A DNA stretch of 64,000 nt. Origin: Lelliottia nimipressuralis (GTDB lineage: Bacteria > Pseudomonadota > Gammaproteobacteria > Enterobacterales > Enterobacteriaceae). A model generated the notes under the pieces. That model saw nothing but the letters and a program-made list of their open reading frames with translations, had not been told where the DNA came from and searched no databases. Location of the stretch: contig NZ_SOMG01000030.1 in assembly GCF_004402045.1 (NCBI RefSeq), positions 868,001 to 932,000 of the forward strand. The letters are read 5' to 3'. The position numbers were made by a program, and so were the translations under genes. This document shows, in pieces, positions 35,858 through 45,446 of the stretch. Each line of letters starts with the position of its first letter. Positions within the stretch are counted from its first letter, which is position 1.

Positions 35858-36918
35858 AATGTTACGCTTTCCCCTGTTTCTGCCGCCTCATACAGCGCGG
35901 CGACAAGCTGCTGGATAACCAGCCCCTGCTCCGCATCAGCGATCATTACGGGTTCCCCCAGAACATGGCGTACAAAAGCATCCATACTGCGCAAATGACG
36001 CTGATCGTCAGCTTCTTCACGCTGTATGACGGTCTGTAAAACACCGGACTCGTCGTGGTAAATGTGGGCAGGGAAAAGCGTGGCGCCCGCTTTTTCACCG
36101 CAGAATGCGACGTTCATGATCGATTGCTCACGGATATTCAGCGCAAACGACGTGTCCAGACGCAGAATGCCGCCGTTGCAAAATTCAATGGTGCCAAACA
36201 GGGCATCTTCAACGGTAAACTGAGCGGGATCCCACGCGCCAAACTGGCCGCTGCTTTTGCGGTTTCCCAGCCTCTGGAAACTGTGCGCCGTCACTCTTTT
36301 TACCGCCGGGAACCCCAGCACGTACATCGCGGCATCAAGCATATGAATGCCGATATCAATCAGCGGTCCCCCACCCTGTAATGATTTGTTGGTAAAGACG
36401 CCCCAGCCCGGAACTCCGCAGCGCCGTAACGCCTGTGCCGAGGTGAAATAAATTTCACCCAGCACACCGTTCATCACGGCCTCACGCAGCAATTGCGTAT
36501 CAAGTGCGAAACGATGGTGAAAATCATACGCCAGCACTTTTCCCGCCTTGCGCGCGGCGTTACGCATCCGTTCGGCCTCTTGCGGGGTCATCGCCGGTGG
36601 TTTTTCGCACATCACGTGGCAGCCTGCTTCCAGCGCTGCCATAACGTGTTCAAAATGAAACCGGTTTGGCGAACAGACGCTCACCACATCCGGCTTAACC
36701 GCCTTGAGCATCTCTCGCGCATCATGCCATGCAGAAGGGATGGCATGACGCTCCGCAAACGCCCGTGCCTGTTCGGGGTGGCTATCCATAACAGCCACCA
36801 TCTGAACATCACCGCGTGTGGCGTAGTACGAGGCATGGACTTTTTCCGCAACCTGCCCGGCGCCAATTATGGCGACGCGCAGTAGCGAAGGTGTTGAAGG
36901 GCTCATCGCGCTTGCCAT
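35851..36918 (-). CDS. ycjS: D-glucoside 3-dehydrogenase YcjS
   Basis: NAD-dependent Gfo/Idh/MocA oxidoreductase that oxidises C3 of glucosides. Rossmann motif VAIIGAGQVAEK near residue 14, then CEKPPAMTP (the EKP motif, catalytic Lys) and GGGPLIDIGIHMLD with the active-site Asp and His. Start is uncertain: ATG at 36918 gives the best fit to the E. coli N-terminus (355 residues); 36927 and 36906 are alternatives. Overlaps the ycjR stop slightly or abuts it. Confidence 0.92.
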   Translation of the reverse strand: MASAMSPSTPSLLRVAIIGAGQVAEKVHASYYATRGDVQMVAVMDSHPEQARAFAERHAIPSAWHDAREMLKAVKPDVVSVCSPNRFHFEHVMAALEAGCHVMCEKPPAMTPQEAERMRNAARKAGKVLAYDFHHRFALDTQLLREAVMNGVLGEIYFTSAQALRRCGVPGWGVFTNKSLQGGGPLIDIGIHMLDAAMYVLGFPAVKRVTAHSFQRLGNRKSSGQFGAWDPAQFTVEDALFGTIEFCNGGILRLDTSFALNIREQSIMNVAFCGEKAGATLFPAHIYHDESGVLQTVIQREEADDQRHLRSMDAFVRHVLGEPVMIADAEQGLVIQQLVAALYEAAETGESVTLC

Positions 36919-36920
36919 CC

Positions 36921-37709
36921 TTAGCATTCACGCAAATAAGTCAGTGAATCCTGGTAAGCCCGAGCAGGATCGTCGGCGCGGACGCGGCACTCATACACCA
37001 CATAGCCCTGGTAATCGTCCGCACGCAATTGTGCGAACAGGCTGGCAAAATCGAGGCTACCGCTGCCCGGCTGATAGCGGTGGTTATCAGCAATGTGCAC
37101 ATGACCCAGCAGATCGCGGTTTTGATGCAGCGCGTCCGTCAGCGAATTTTCTTCAATGTTCATATGATAGAAATCGCCGATGATCTGCACATGTTTCAGG
37201 CCATTCTCTTCGATATAGCGACGCGCGTCCGCCAGGGTGTTGATCATGTGATCCTGATAGCGGTTCAGCGGTTCCAGGTAGACGGTCGTCCCGGTGCGCG
37301 CCGCCACTTCATCCAGCCAGCACAGTGAAGCACTCACCGCTTTACGATCGCCTTCAAGACTGCGTGGAGAGGTCATCGGAGGCAGTCGGAATGTAAACAT
37401 CCCCCACGCGGCAGGCACGATAATGCCCTTTCCGCCCACCTCTGCCAGTGCTTCCAGAATGCGTTCAATCTGCTTTAACCCGTTAAGACGGCGTTCTTCA
37501 ATAAAGTCGCCAATCCAGCCATCATATCCGCCGCAGGCCGTCGTCACCGGCAGGCCAGTGGCTTTGATTGCCGCTTTCACGTCGTCGAGATTATCGACCA
37601 GCAGTCGGCCATCAATTTCGTAGCCATCAAAACCCATCGCCTTGATATACTGGAACTTCTCCAGAATCGACGTCGGGAAAAAAGCCTGGTTTTGTGTCGC
37701 GATTTTCAT
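36921..37709 (-). CDS. ycjR: 3-dehydro-D-guloside 4-epimerase YcjR
   Basis: 262-residue xylose-isomerase-like TIM-barrel protein. Metal-binding residues sit in VYLEPLNRY (Glu), GDFYHMN (Asp, His), HVHIADNHR and VVYECRV (Glu). In E. coli the enzyme epimerises 3-keto-gulosides to 3-keto-glucosides, linking YcjQ (guloside oxidation) with YcjS. Lies 17 bp after ycjQ with a good ribosome site (GGAGAG). Confidence 0.93.
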   Translation of the reverse strand: MKIATQNQAFFPTSILEKFQYIKAMGFDGYEIDGRLLVDNLDDVKAAIKATGLPVTTACGGYDGWIGDFIEERRLNGLKQIERILEALAEVGGKGIIVPAAWGMFTFRLPPMTSPRSLEGDRKAVSASLCWLDEVAARTGTTVYLEPLNRYQDHMINTLADARRYIEENGLKHVQIIGDFYHMNIEENSLTDALHQNRDLLGHVHIADNHRYQPGSGSLDFASLFAQLRADDYQGYVVYECRVRADDPARAYQDSLTYLREC

Positions 37710-37726
37710 GATTTTCTCTCCTTAGC

Positions 37727-38779
37727 TTAAAAAGTGACGCCCATTTTGATACTGAGTTCCGGATGCTGATCGACATACGTCATGTAGCTTTCCGGGCTGG
37801 TGGTGAAGGTCACGACCGGGTCGATCAGATCTTCGCAATTCAGATAACCGTTCATCAGCAGTTCCCAGCAGGTCTCTTCAATACGTTTGCGGTTCCAGCG
37901 TGGGTAATCCGGATTGGGTTCGCTGCAGGCGCGCGAGAAGACAATCTTCGCATTATTGAAATGCGCTTCTCGGCCGAGGTTGAAACCTTCCGCGAACGGC
38001 TTCGCGAAGGCTACGTAGGAGATGGTGCCGCCGTAGGCGAGTCCGCGCAGCGCGGACTGCAGTGCATCTGCAAAGCCGCTGGTTTCGATGATCACATCCG
38101 CGCCCTGTTTCCCGGTCAGCGCTTTGATTTCGAGACCGACATCAGTCCCGATCGGATTAAAGCAATGGTCGGCACCGTGACGACGGGCTATCTCGCAACG
38201 GTGTTCGATAGGATCGACTCCGATGACGATTGACGCACCGGCTTTTTTGGCCAGTTGGATCGCAATCTGCCCAATCGCACCAAGCCCCACCACCACCACA
38301 AAATCGCCTACCCGCACGTTGGCATCGCGTACGCCGCTCATCGCAAACTGCGCTGGATCGTAACAAACGGCGTTTTTCCAGGAGGCGCCCTGCGGCATTT
38401 TGCGCAGCTTGTAGTTGTTGACGGCATTCACAATGACCGTCTCCTGCAGCGGTGCGTAGCAGCAGACGCGATCGCCAATCTGGTATTCTGTAACGTCATC
38501 ACCGCATTCGATAATGTCGCCAACAATCATATTGCCCAGCTGGAACTTACCGAATTCGATCCCGCGGGCCGAGCCCTCTTCACGCGGGGTAAACATCTGC
38601 CACTCCGTGTTGAACTCTTCATCAATAAACGGACTTGCCGCACGGAAATCCACCACTTCAGTCCCGTGTTTTGGTGCGCCAAAGCGTGCACGAATTTTCA
38701 CTTCATGTACGGCAACCTGACGATCTTCATATTCCACCAGCGCCGCCACACGAGGCGCGGTCGCAACTAATTTTTTCAT
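37727..38779 (-). CDS. ycjQ: D-guloside 3-dehydrogenase YcjQ
   Basis: 350-residue zinc-type medium-chain dehydrogenase. NAD-binding motif VVVGLGAIGQIAIQLAKKAG near residue 161, glycine-rich GGTISYVAFAKPF, and conserved acidic/cysteine residues for zinc (IVGDIIECGDDVTEYQIGDRVCC). Oxidises C3 of gulosides in the E. coli pathway. Ribosome site AAGGAG is nine bases before the ATG. It follows the permease gene ycjP by 28 bp. Confidence 0.93.
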   Translation of the reverse strand: MKKLVATAPRVAALVEYEDRQVAVHEVKIRARFGAPKHGTEVVDFRAASPFIDEEFNTEWQMFTPREEGSARGIEFGKFQLGNMIVGDIIECGDDVTEYQIGDRVCCYAPLQETVIVNAVNNYKLRKMPQGASWKNAVCYDPAQFAMSGVRDANVRVGDFVVVVGLGAIGQIAIQLAKKAGASIVIGVDPIEHRCEIARRHGADHCFNPIGTDVGLEIKALTGKQGADVIIETSGFADALQSALRGLAYGGTISYVAFAKPFAEGFNLGREAHFNNAKIVFSRACSEPNPDYPRWNRKRIEETCWELLMNGYLNCEDLIDPVVTFTTSPESYMTYVDQHPELSIKMGVTF

Positions 38780-38807
38780 GACTGACTCCTTGTTAAAATT
38801 GACTGCC

Positions 38808-39650
38808 TCAGCCCTTCACGCCGCCGGCGGTCAAACCACTTTTAATAAAACGTTCAGACAGGGCGTACATGATGACCACCGGAAGCGCCGTCACCAGCGA
38901 TGCCGCCATCATGCGACCCCAGATATAATCTGGCGTGCTAAAGAGCGTGTTCAGCCCAACCGGCAGAGTGAAATTGCTGGCGCTGGACAGGAAAATGGAC
39001 GCAAACAGATAGTCGTTCCACGCCACCATAAAGCAGTAAACAAACACCGACACGAGGCCGGAAATCGCCAGCGGCACGGTGATGCGAAAGATGATTTGCA
39101 GACGGTTGAGCCCGTCCATCATCGCGGCCTCTTCAATTTCGTCCGGAATGGTGTCGAAATAACTGCGCAGCATAAACACCGCGGTCGGTAACGTCTGGGT
39201 CACCATGGTGATAATCAGCGCCAGCTCGGTGTCGTAGATCCCCAGGGCAGTGATGATTTTGAACAGCGGTACCACCAGCAATATCCCGGAGAACATGTAG
39301 ACGGTGTAAAAACTCGCATTGATCGTCGTGCGGCCCTTAAAACGCAGCCTGGATAAGGCGTAAGCCCCCAGCGTGCCGAGAAACACGGCAATCACCGATG
39401 AGGTCAACGACACCACCATGCTGTTTCTGAAATAGTCTACGAACGGGAAAATCAGCGGGTTAAAAATGTCGACGTAATGCTGCAGCGTCCACTCCTGCGG
39501 CAGTATGGTCGGGTGAAGCGATATCGCCTCTTTCGCGCTCTTTAATGACGTCATTAACATCACGAAGAACGGGAACAGCGTGATAACCAGAAACACCGCC
39601 AGCCCCAGGTAAAAGCCAATACGACCCAGTACGCGTTTATTTGTTGCCAT
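38808..39650 (-). CDS. ycjP: Sugar ABC importer permease YcjP
   Basis: 280 residues, six membrane helices, with the EAA loop of CUT1 permeases (EIEEAAMMDGLNRLQIIFRITVPLAIS, about 185-211) that docks on the ATPase. Partner of YcjO, YcjN and YcjV. Its first 14 bases overlap ycjO, so translation is coupled. Confidence 0.95.
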   Translation of the reverse strand: MATNKRVLGRIGFYLGLAVFLVITLFPFFVMLMTSLKSAKEAISLHPTILPQEWTLQHYVDIFNPLIFPFVDYFRNSMVVSLTSSVIAVFLGTLGAYALSRLRFKGRTTINASFYTVYMFSGILLVVPLFKIITALGIYDTELALIITMVTQTLPTAVFMLRSYFDTIPDEIEEAAMMDGLNRLQIIFRITVPLAISGLVSVFVYCFMVAWNDYLFASIFLSSASNFTLPVGLNTLFSTPDYIWGRMMAASLVTALPVVIMYALSERFIKSGLTAGGVKG

Positions 39651-40518
39651 TGAGGTTTACCCTTTTTCTGGTCAGCAGAATCACCGCGAAGATGATCACG
39701 AACAGCACGACGGAGATAGCCGCTGCCTTACCCAAATCGTTGAAAGCGAAGGCAGTTTTGTAAAGATAGACGCCTAAAATATCGACCTTGGTTGTCAGCA
39801 GGTAGACATCCGCAAACATGTAGAACATCCAGATAGTGCGGAGCGTGACCACCGTTGCCAGCACCGGCATAATCGCGGGCAACGTGACGATGCGAAAACG
39901 TTGCCAGGCATTTGCTCCGTCCATTTCCGCGGCTTCATACAGCGATTTATCAATGGTTTGTAAAATCGCCAGGAACGAAATGAACGCGTACGGGAAGTAA
40001 CGCCAGATGGCAAACAGCACCACCAGCACAAAGCTGCTGCCAGGATTGTCGAACCACAGCGGCGCCTGGTCATACAGATGCAGCACGTCAACGCCCAGAT
40101 AGTTCACAATGCCGTAGCCGTTGTTGAACATGTATTTCCAGGCAAATACCAGCGAAATGGACGGGGTGACATAGGACAAAATCACCAGCGAACGCGCCGT
40201 TTTTCGCAGACGAAATTCCCGGTTAAAGAAGATGGCAACGGCCAGCCCCAGCACCGTGCTACCGATCACAACCAGTGCCGTGTACCAGAAGGTCATCCAC
40301 AGCGAATGCCAGAATGCAGCATCACTGAGAATGCGAATGTAATTGTCCAGCCCGACAAACACAGCGCTAATGCGCGGGTTAAGCGGCAAGCGTAAAAAAC
40401 TGATTTCGATATTGGAAATCATCGGCCAGGCCACCAGGCCCCCCAGCAAAATCAGGCTGGGGGCCAACAGCAGCATGGCGAAAGGCATATCTGAACGACC
40501 AGAAAACAACGTCTTCAT
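39637..40518 (-). CDS. ycjO: Sugar ABC importer permease YcjO
   Basis: 293 residues from the ATG at 40518 (AAGGA five bases upstream), the E. coli length; an ATG five codons earlier is less likely. Six membrane helices and an EAA loop (SLYEAAEMDGANAWQRFRIVTLPAIMP). MalF-type half of the importer. Confidence 0.95.
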   Translation of the reverse strand: MKTLFSGRSDMPFAMLLLAPSLILLGGLVAWPMISNIEISFLRLPLNPRISAVFVGLDNYIRILSDAAFWHSLWMTFWYTALVVIGSTVLGLAVAIFFNREFRLRKTARSLVILSYVTPSISLVFAWKYMFNNGYGIVNYLGVDVLHLYDQAPLWFDNPGSSFVLVVLFAIWRYFPYAFISFLAILQTIDKSLYEAAEMDGANAWQRFRIVTLPAIMPVLATVVTLRTIWMFYMFADVYLLTTKVDILGVYLYKTAFAFNDLGKAAAISVVLFVIIFAVILLTRKRVNLNGNK

Positions 40519-40540
40519 AATTTCCTTCCGCAAAGCGCTC

Positions 40541-41833
40541 CTATCGTTGTGAAATCAGGTCAGTCAGTCGCTTCTGGCTGTTGCTTAAGGTCGCGCTGAG
40601 ATCTTGTTGCCCCACCGTGACGTTATGCACCATGGAACTGATAATGCCGGACCCCGTCACATCACCCATGCGGGTGAAGTTTTTGTCTCCCACCGCGCCA
40701 AACACCTGCACATTCGGGAACTGCGCGATCAGTTCGTAAGGCAATTGCCCAAACGCTTTAATCACATCGTTGTTTTTCCAGGTATCCGTACCAACCACCA
40801 GCTTGTTCACAGGCAAAGCCGCACCCGGCGACATCATTACCCAATCAGTGGCGTGTTGAGCCTGTTCCATCCAGGTGACAAATTTCTCTGCCGCTTTAGT
40901 TTCATCTTCAGTTTGGCCGGTGGTGATCGTCAGTGATGTAACCATGCCGTAGACTGCAGACGTTTTTTCAGTGGGGACAACGAAGCCCAGATTGGCAGGA
41001 TCTCCGTCTTTGAAGACCGCCGGCAGGATATAGGTGGAGTAAACGGCCATCGGCGCAGAACCGTTCATGAAGGCGTCTTTGATTTCCATGACATCATTTG
41101 ATCCAGGCATGGTGGTCGCGGCCAGTGCTTTATAAAACGCCAGAGCTTTAGCCATTTCGGGGGTATCGACGTCGATATCCCCTTTAGCATCAAAAACATT
41201 AGCGCCGCCTGACAGGGCAAACTGGGAGAAGGCCTGCTCGGTCATCACGCTTTCTGCGGTTGGCAGCGCAATGCCGTAATGTTTTTTGGCCGGGTCGTTA
41301 AGACTCTGGCTGGCCTTCAACAGTTGTTCCCAGTTACGCGGCTCTTCAATACCCGCCGCTGCCAGCACATCTTTGTGATACCAGACGCCGGACAGCCAGG
41401 CACTGATGGGTACGCCCGTCCAGGCAGAACCGTCTTCCGTACGAACAACGCGCAAGATACCGTCATAGAAGGTGTTTTCCCCTACGGCTTTAATGGCTTC
41501 GCCGATAGCCTCGCGATCCAGCAGTTGCTCCTTGTCCATAACTTTTGCGTAGTCATGGCTGACTTCAATCACCTCAGGCAGCGCGCCCGTTCTGGCCAGC
41601 GTAATCACCTTGGTGTTATAGGCATCTTCTTCCACCGGCACCTGTTTTACGGTAATACCGGGGTTCTCTTTCTCGAATTTTTCGATCAGTTTCGTAATAA
41701 CCGCCTGACGCTCTTGCTCTACTGACGAGTGCATAAACTCAATGGTGACAGCAGTCGGTTTGTCATCCTTGCAGCCTGATAACAAGGCGCACGAAACCAG
41801 TGCTGATATCAGCACAATTCTGGGCATTTTCAT
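40541..41833 (-). CDS. ycjN: Sugar-binding lipoprotein YcjN
   Basis: 430-residue family 1 extracellular solute-binding protein. The N-terminus is a lipoprotein signal with lipobox LLSGC (Cys near residue 21), so the protein is anchored in the periplasm; residues after Cys are KDDK, with Lys not Asp at +2. Receptor of the YcjOPV importer. Follows ycjM by 15 bp. Confidence 0.94.
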   Translation of the reverse strand: MKMPRIVLISALVSCALLSGCKDDKPTAVTIEFMHSSVEQERQAVITKLIEKFEKENPGITVKQVPVEEDAYNTKVITLARTGALPEVIEVSHDYAKVMDKEQLLDREAIGEAIKAVGENTFYDGILRVVRTEDGSAWTGVPISAWLSGVWYHKDVLAAAGIEEPRNWEQLLKASQSLNDPAKKHYGIALPTAESVMTEQAFSQFALSGGANVFDAKGDIDVDTPEMAKALAFYKALAATTMPGSNDVMEIKDAFMNGSAPMAVYSTYILPAVFKDGDPANLGFVVPTEKTSAVYGMVTSLTITTGQTEDETKAAEKFVTWMEQAQHATDWVMMSPGAALPVNKLVVGTDTWKNNDVIKAFGQLPYELIAQFPNVQVFGAVGDKNFTRMGDVTGSGIISSMVHNVTVGQQDLSATLSNSQKRLTDLISQR

Positions 41834-41848
41834 GTTTAAGGTCCTTTT

Positions 41849-43534
41849 TTAGTTTTCTTTAATCCACAACACCTGCCATGGAGTAAGGGTCAGAGCCGTA
41901 TCTGTAATATCCTCTCCGGCGATCAACTCTCTTCCGGATTGAATATCAGATCCAACCTTTTGAGCGCGATCGCTGAAATTAAACACTGCTGTTATCTTCT
42001 CGCCAGAATCCGCAACGCGAATAATTTTTAAAACATGTTCCCCTGACGCACTAAAATAAGTTTCACTATCAGGGTGGAAAGCTTTTTCTTTCCGACGCAG
42101 CGCGATTAACTGGCTTAATTTATAATAGACCTGATAACGCAGGCTGTTTTTATCTTCAAGCACGCCATCAATTTGCCCTGCAACGTATTTCTCGCGGTTT
42201 ATTGCACGGTTGTATCCCAGGCGTTCAACACCTGCATAATCATTACGGGAGCCAAGAATACTTTGAATATAGATTGCAGGCACACCTGGAAAACTTAAAA
42301 GTACGGCGTGAGCCAGAATAAACCGGGCAACGCGGCCATTATCATCACAGTCACCCGTACTTAATGCATCCAGATAGGTCACATTAATTTCATAAGGACT
42401 GCGTGTACCATCCGGGTTATTTTTCCAGTTAACTAACGCGCCTTCGGTCTGAAGTTTCTCCACGAGCGAGAGGATCTCCGACTCAGGTAAAATTCCGCGT
42501 AGCGGATTAAGGCCGATTCCGTCATGCGAGGCCAGGAAGTTGAACCAGGTGGTTTTCGTGGAGGGTAACGCAAGCGACGTTGCCCACTGACTCAGCGTCC
42601 GGACGTCCTGACAATGCACTGCATGCAGCACAAGCGGGGGCAAAGAGAACTGATAAACCATCTGTGCTTCATTTTCACCGTCACCGAAGTAAGCAACGTT
42701 ATCTTTATGCGGAACGTTCGTCTCAGTGATAATCACCGTTCCGGGGGCCACAGCCTCGGTAATGGCGCGGAAAAGCTGGATGAGCTGGTGGGTTTGTTCA
42801 AGGTGGATGCAGGGTGTTCCGGGTATTTTCCACATAAACCCAACAGCATCCAGACGAATGTATCGCGCCCCTTCAATCAGGTAATGCAGCAACACGTCAA
42901 CCATTGCAATCAACACCCGCGGAGAGGCGAAATTGAGGTCGACCTGGTCCTCGCTGAAGGTGGTCCACAGGTGTCGCACGCTGCCATCATGAAGCGTGAA
43001 AGGCGTAAGAAGGGGTAACGCACGTGGGCGAGTCACCGCAGATAAGTCTGTTTCAGGATCGACAGAAATGAAGAAATCTTCATATCCTGGTATTTGCTTA
43101 AGGTAATTAGCAAACCATTTGCTTTTGGCAGACATATGGTTGCATACAAAATCAAACATCAAACTGGTTGACTGTTTTAATTCGGCAACGTCTCGCCATG
43201 TTCCGGTTTCAGGTGCAACCTCATGATAATCAATAACAGAAAAACCGTCGTCAGAAGACCATGGATAAAAGGGTAAGAGATGGACGTGAGAAAAAGAGTG
43301 AGAAAGCCATTTGTTATAAAAACGTGTAAAAACCGGCAGTGCCTTCCCTCCTTCCACCGAAAATTGATCGGCATAGGTAATCAAAACAACATCTTTTTCA
43401 TCCCAACCCGTTTTACGCTTTTCTGTAATAACAGAAGCGGCCTTTCCAATATTTTCAAAAAGCACATTAAAATGTGCCTCAGAAAACGTTTCCCCGTAAA
43501 CAAGATTAATGAGTTCTTTAATTTTTGTATTCAT
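41849..43534 (-). CDS. ycjM: Glucosylglycerate phosphorylase-type enzyme YcjM (GH13)
   Basis: Sucrose-phosphorylase-like GH13 enzyme; the E. coli protein was shown to act on glucosylglycerate, releasing glucose 1-phosphate. 561 residues from the ATG at 43534, close to 559 in E. coli; the ATG at 43546 is possible but lies in the operator, and the longer frame starts in the -35 box. Motifs: FDFVCNHMS near 130, YIRLDAVGFMWK with the nucleophile Asp, ITETNVPH with the acid Glu and FLASHDGIGLNP with the transition-state Asp. First gene of the ycjMNOPQRSTUV operon. Confidence 0.93.
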   Translation of the reverse strand: MNTKIKELINLVYGETFSEAHFNVLFENIGKAASVITEKRKTGWDEKDVVLITYADQFSVEGGKALPVFTRFYNKWLSHSFSHVHLLPFYPWSSDDGFSVIDYHEVAPETGTWRDVAELKQSTSLMFDFVCNHMSAKSKWFANYLKQIPGYEDFFISVDPETDLSAVTRPRALPLLTPFTLHDGSVRHLWTTFSEDQVDLNFASPRVLIAMVDVLLHYLIEGARYIRLDAVGFMWKIPGTPCIHLEQTHQLIQLFRAITEAVAPGTVIITETNVPHKDNVAYFGDGENEAQMVYQFSLPPLVLHAVHCQDVRTLSQWATSLALPSTKTTWFNFLASHDGIGLNPLRGILPESEILSLVEKLQTEGALVNWKNNPDGTRSPYEINVTYLDALSTGDCDDNGRVARFILAHAVLLSFPGVPAIYIQSILGSRNDYAGVERLGYNRAINREKYVAGQIDGVLEDKNSLRYQVYYKLSQLIALRRKEKAFHPDSETYFSASGEHVLKIIRVADSGEKITAVFNFSDRAQKVGSDIQSGRELIAGEDITDTALTLTPWQVLWIKEN

Positions 43535-43542
43535 TTCATTTT

Positions 43543-43559
43543 CCATGGTAGCGGTCCCA
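43543..43559. promoter_or_regulatory. Probable YcjW operator at the ycj promoter
   Basis: CCATGGTAGCGGTCCCA with the LacI-type core TGG-A-CG-T-CCA. It begins about ten bases downstream of the -10 box, over the expected transcription start, where a bound repressor would block initiation. Confidence 0.7.
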
Positions 43560-43568
43560 CGAAGTGGC

Positions 43569-43597
43569 AATCTACTCCCATGGAAAATATCTGTCAA
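43569..43597 (-). promoter_or_regulatory. Sigma-70 promoter of the ycj operon
   Basis: On the minus strand a perfect -35 TTGACA (43592-43597), 17-bp spacer and -10 TAGATT (43569-43574). Transcription would start near 43562, leaving a leader of about 28 bases before ycjM. Confidence 0.8.
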
Positions 43598-43741
43598 CGG
43601 ACCGGGAAGGAGAAAAACGTGATTGCAAAGCAGCTCAGCGCAATATTGTGAGCTGCCGCAAAGAAAGTACGGAAGAAGAGATAACGCGGTTAATCGCCGC
43701 TAGCCCCTTTTCGGAAGAGTAAGGGCTAACGCGAGTGGGAA

Positions 43742-43966
43742 TCATTGGGATAAGTAGCGGCGTGAAAGTCGTTTTGCCACCTTTTGCAACAGCGGTTCGA
43801 GCGCCACGGCCAGCACCATTCTGACCGGCTTGCGGGCAACAGATTTTATCGCCCACCCCGCCACACCTGCCGGGCCGAAACGTAATGCAGTCAGCAGGAC
43901 CAGTTTACCTGCGATTTTCAGGCCGGGTTTTACCTTCTGACCGGCCTGTTGCCAGTTTTGTTTCAT
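43742..43966 (-). CDS. pspD: Phage shock protein D
   Basis: 74 residues, basic, with a hydrophobic middle ([20 protein letters not shown], about 21-40). Peripheral inner-membrane member of the Psp envelope-stress response, 12 bp after pspC. The gene that follows it in E. coli, pspE (rhodanese), is absent; 144 bp of non-coding DNA lead to the ycj promoter. Confidence 0.93.
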   Translation of the reverse strand: MKQNWQQAGQKVKPGLKIAGKLVLLTALRFGPAGVAGWAIKSVARKPVRMVLAVALEPLLQKVAKRLSRRYLSQ

Positions 43967-43978
43967 CTCTTCTCTCTC

Positions 43979-44338
43979 TTAAAGCTGACGAAAACGACTT
44001 CTCAGCGTAAAGGTATCTGACGTGACATAGCGCTCCATTTCCCGCAATCGCTTCTCACCGGCGGCGAGTTGCTCATCAACGGCATTGAGGAGATCGCTGC
44101 TGGTTGGTGCCCCTTCCGCAGCCAGCTCCCCTTCCGGCATCGGGTCAAGGACAAACGACAGCACGATGTACGCCACCAGGGTAATGAATGCCAGACCGAA
44201 GAAGATCGAAAGCACCGTGACCACGCGCACCAGTTTTACCGGGACATCAAGATAATGGGCCAGCCCGGCACAGACGCCGCGCACCATGCCCTGCTGCGGA
44301 ATACGCCACAACTTTTTGTTCAGATTCAGTCCAGACAT
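43979..44338 (-). CDS. pspC: Phage shock protein C
   Basis: 119 residues with the PspC domain (KLWRIPQQGMVRGVCAGLAHYLDVPVKLVRV) and a membrane helix near 40-65. With PspB it senses damage to the inner membrane and binds PspA to free PspF. Its ATG shares one base with the pspB stop (TAATG). Confidence 0.96.
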   Translation of the reverse strand: MSGLNLNKKLWRIPQQGMVRGVCAGLAHYLDVPVKLVRVVTVLSIFFGLAFITLVAYIVLSFVLDPMPEGELAAEGAPTSSDLLNAVDEQLAAGEKRLREMERYVTSDTFTLRSRFRQL

Positions 44339-44562
44339 TAACGGTCCCTCCAGTTTGGATGTTCGGCATCCAGGATAGCCTCCAGCGCCTGAATGCGTTC
44401 ACGCATTCTGTTCGCCTCATCGGAGAGCTGTGCCAGACGCTGTTGTTCACTCTGGGAAAGTTCGCCTCGTGAAGAACGGTTGCTGTAGTGCAGCCATAGC
44501 CAAATCGGCAATACGAACAGCACGAAAATAGTCAGGGGAATGGCCAGAAAAAGCGCGCTCAT
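44338..44562 (-). CDS. pspB: Phage shock protein B
   Basis: 74 residues from the ATG at 44562 (AAGGAG six bases upstream), as in E. coli. N-terminal membrane helix (about 3-23), then a cytoplasmic coiled coil (LSQSEQQRLAQLSDEANRMRERIQALEAIL). Works with PspC. Confidence 0.96.
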   Translation of the reverse strand: MSALFLAIPLTIFVLFVLPIWLWLHYSNRSSRGELSQSEQQRLAQLSDEANRMRERIQALEAILDAEHPNWRDR

Positions 44563-44611
44563 GTGTACTCCTTGTCTTATGATGCGGCACACTCAGGTGC
44601 CGCAGGCATTA

Positions 44612-45283
<672 letters not shown>

Positions 45284-45331
45284 CTAATCCTCATATTTCT
45301 GTTATCGGGCGATGCCCTGCTGTACCGATAA

Positions 45332-45348
45332 TACAAATCTCATGCCAA
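45332..45348 (-). promoter_or_regulatory. Sigma-54 promoter of pspABCD
   Basis: TTGGCATGAGATTTGTA on the minus strand, matching the -24/-12 pattern (consensus TTGGCACG-N4-TTGC) with GT instead of GC at -12, as I recall for E. coli pspA. The region upstream to the pspF start holds the PspF activator sites. Confidence 0.85.
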
Positions 45349-45446
45349 CTTTTTATCTTATTGATTTCACTGACACTGATTGATTTTCACGCATTGAAGA
45401 ACTATTCTTCCCTGGTGAATATCGCTAAGGAGTGGTTAATTTCATC

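Noticed and set aside
43635-43856. Minus-strand frame of 73 codons in the position of pspE
   Set aside because: It overlaps pspD in another frame, has no rhodanese motif and no signal peptide, so it is not pspE.
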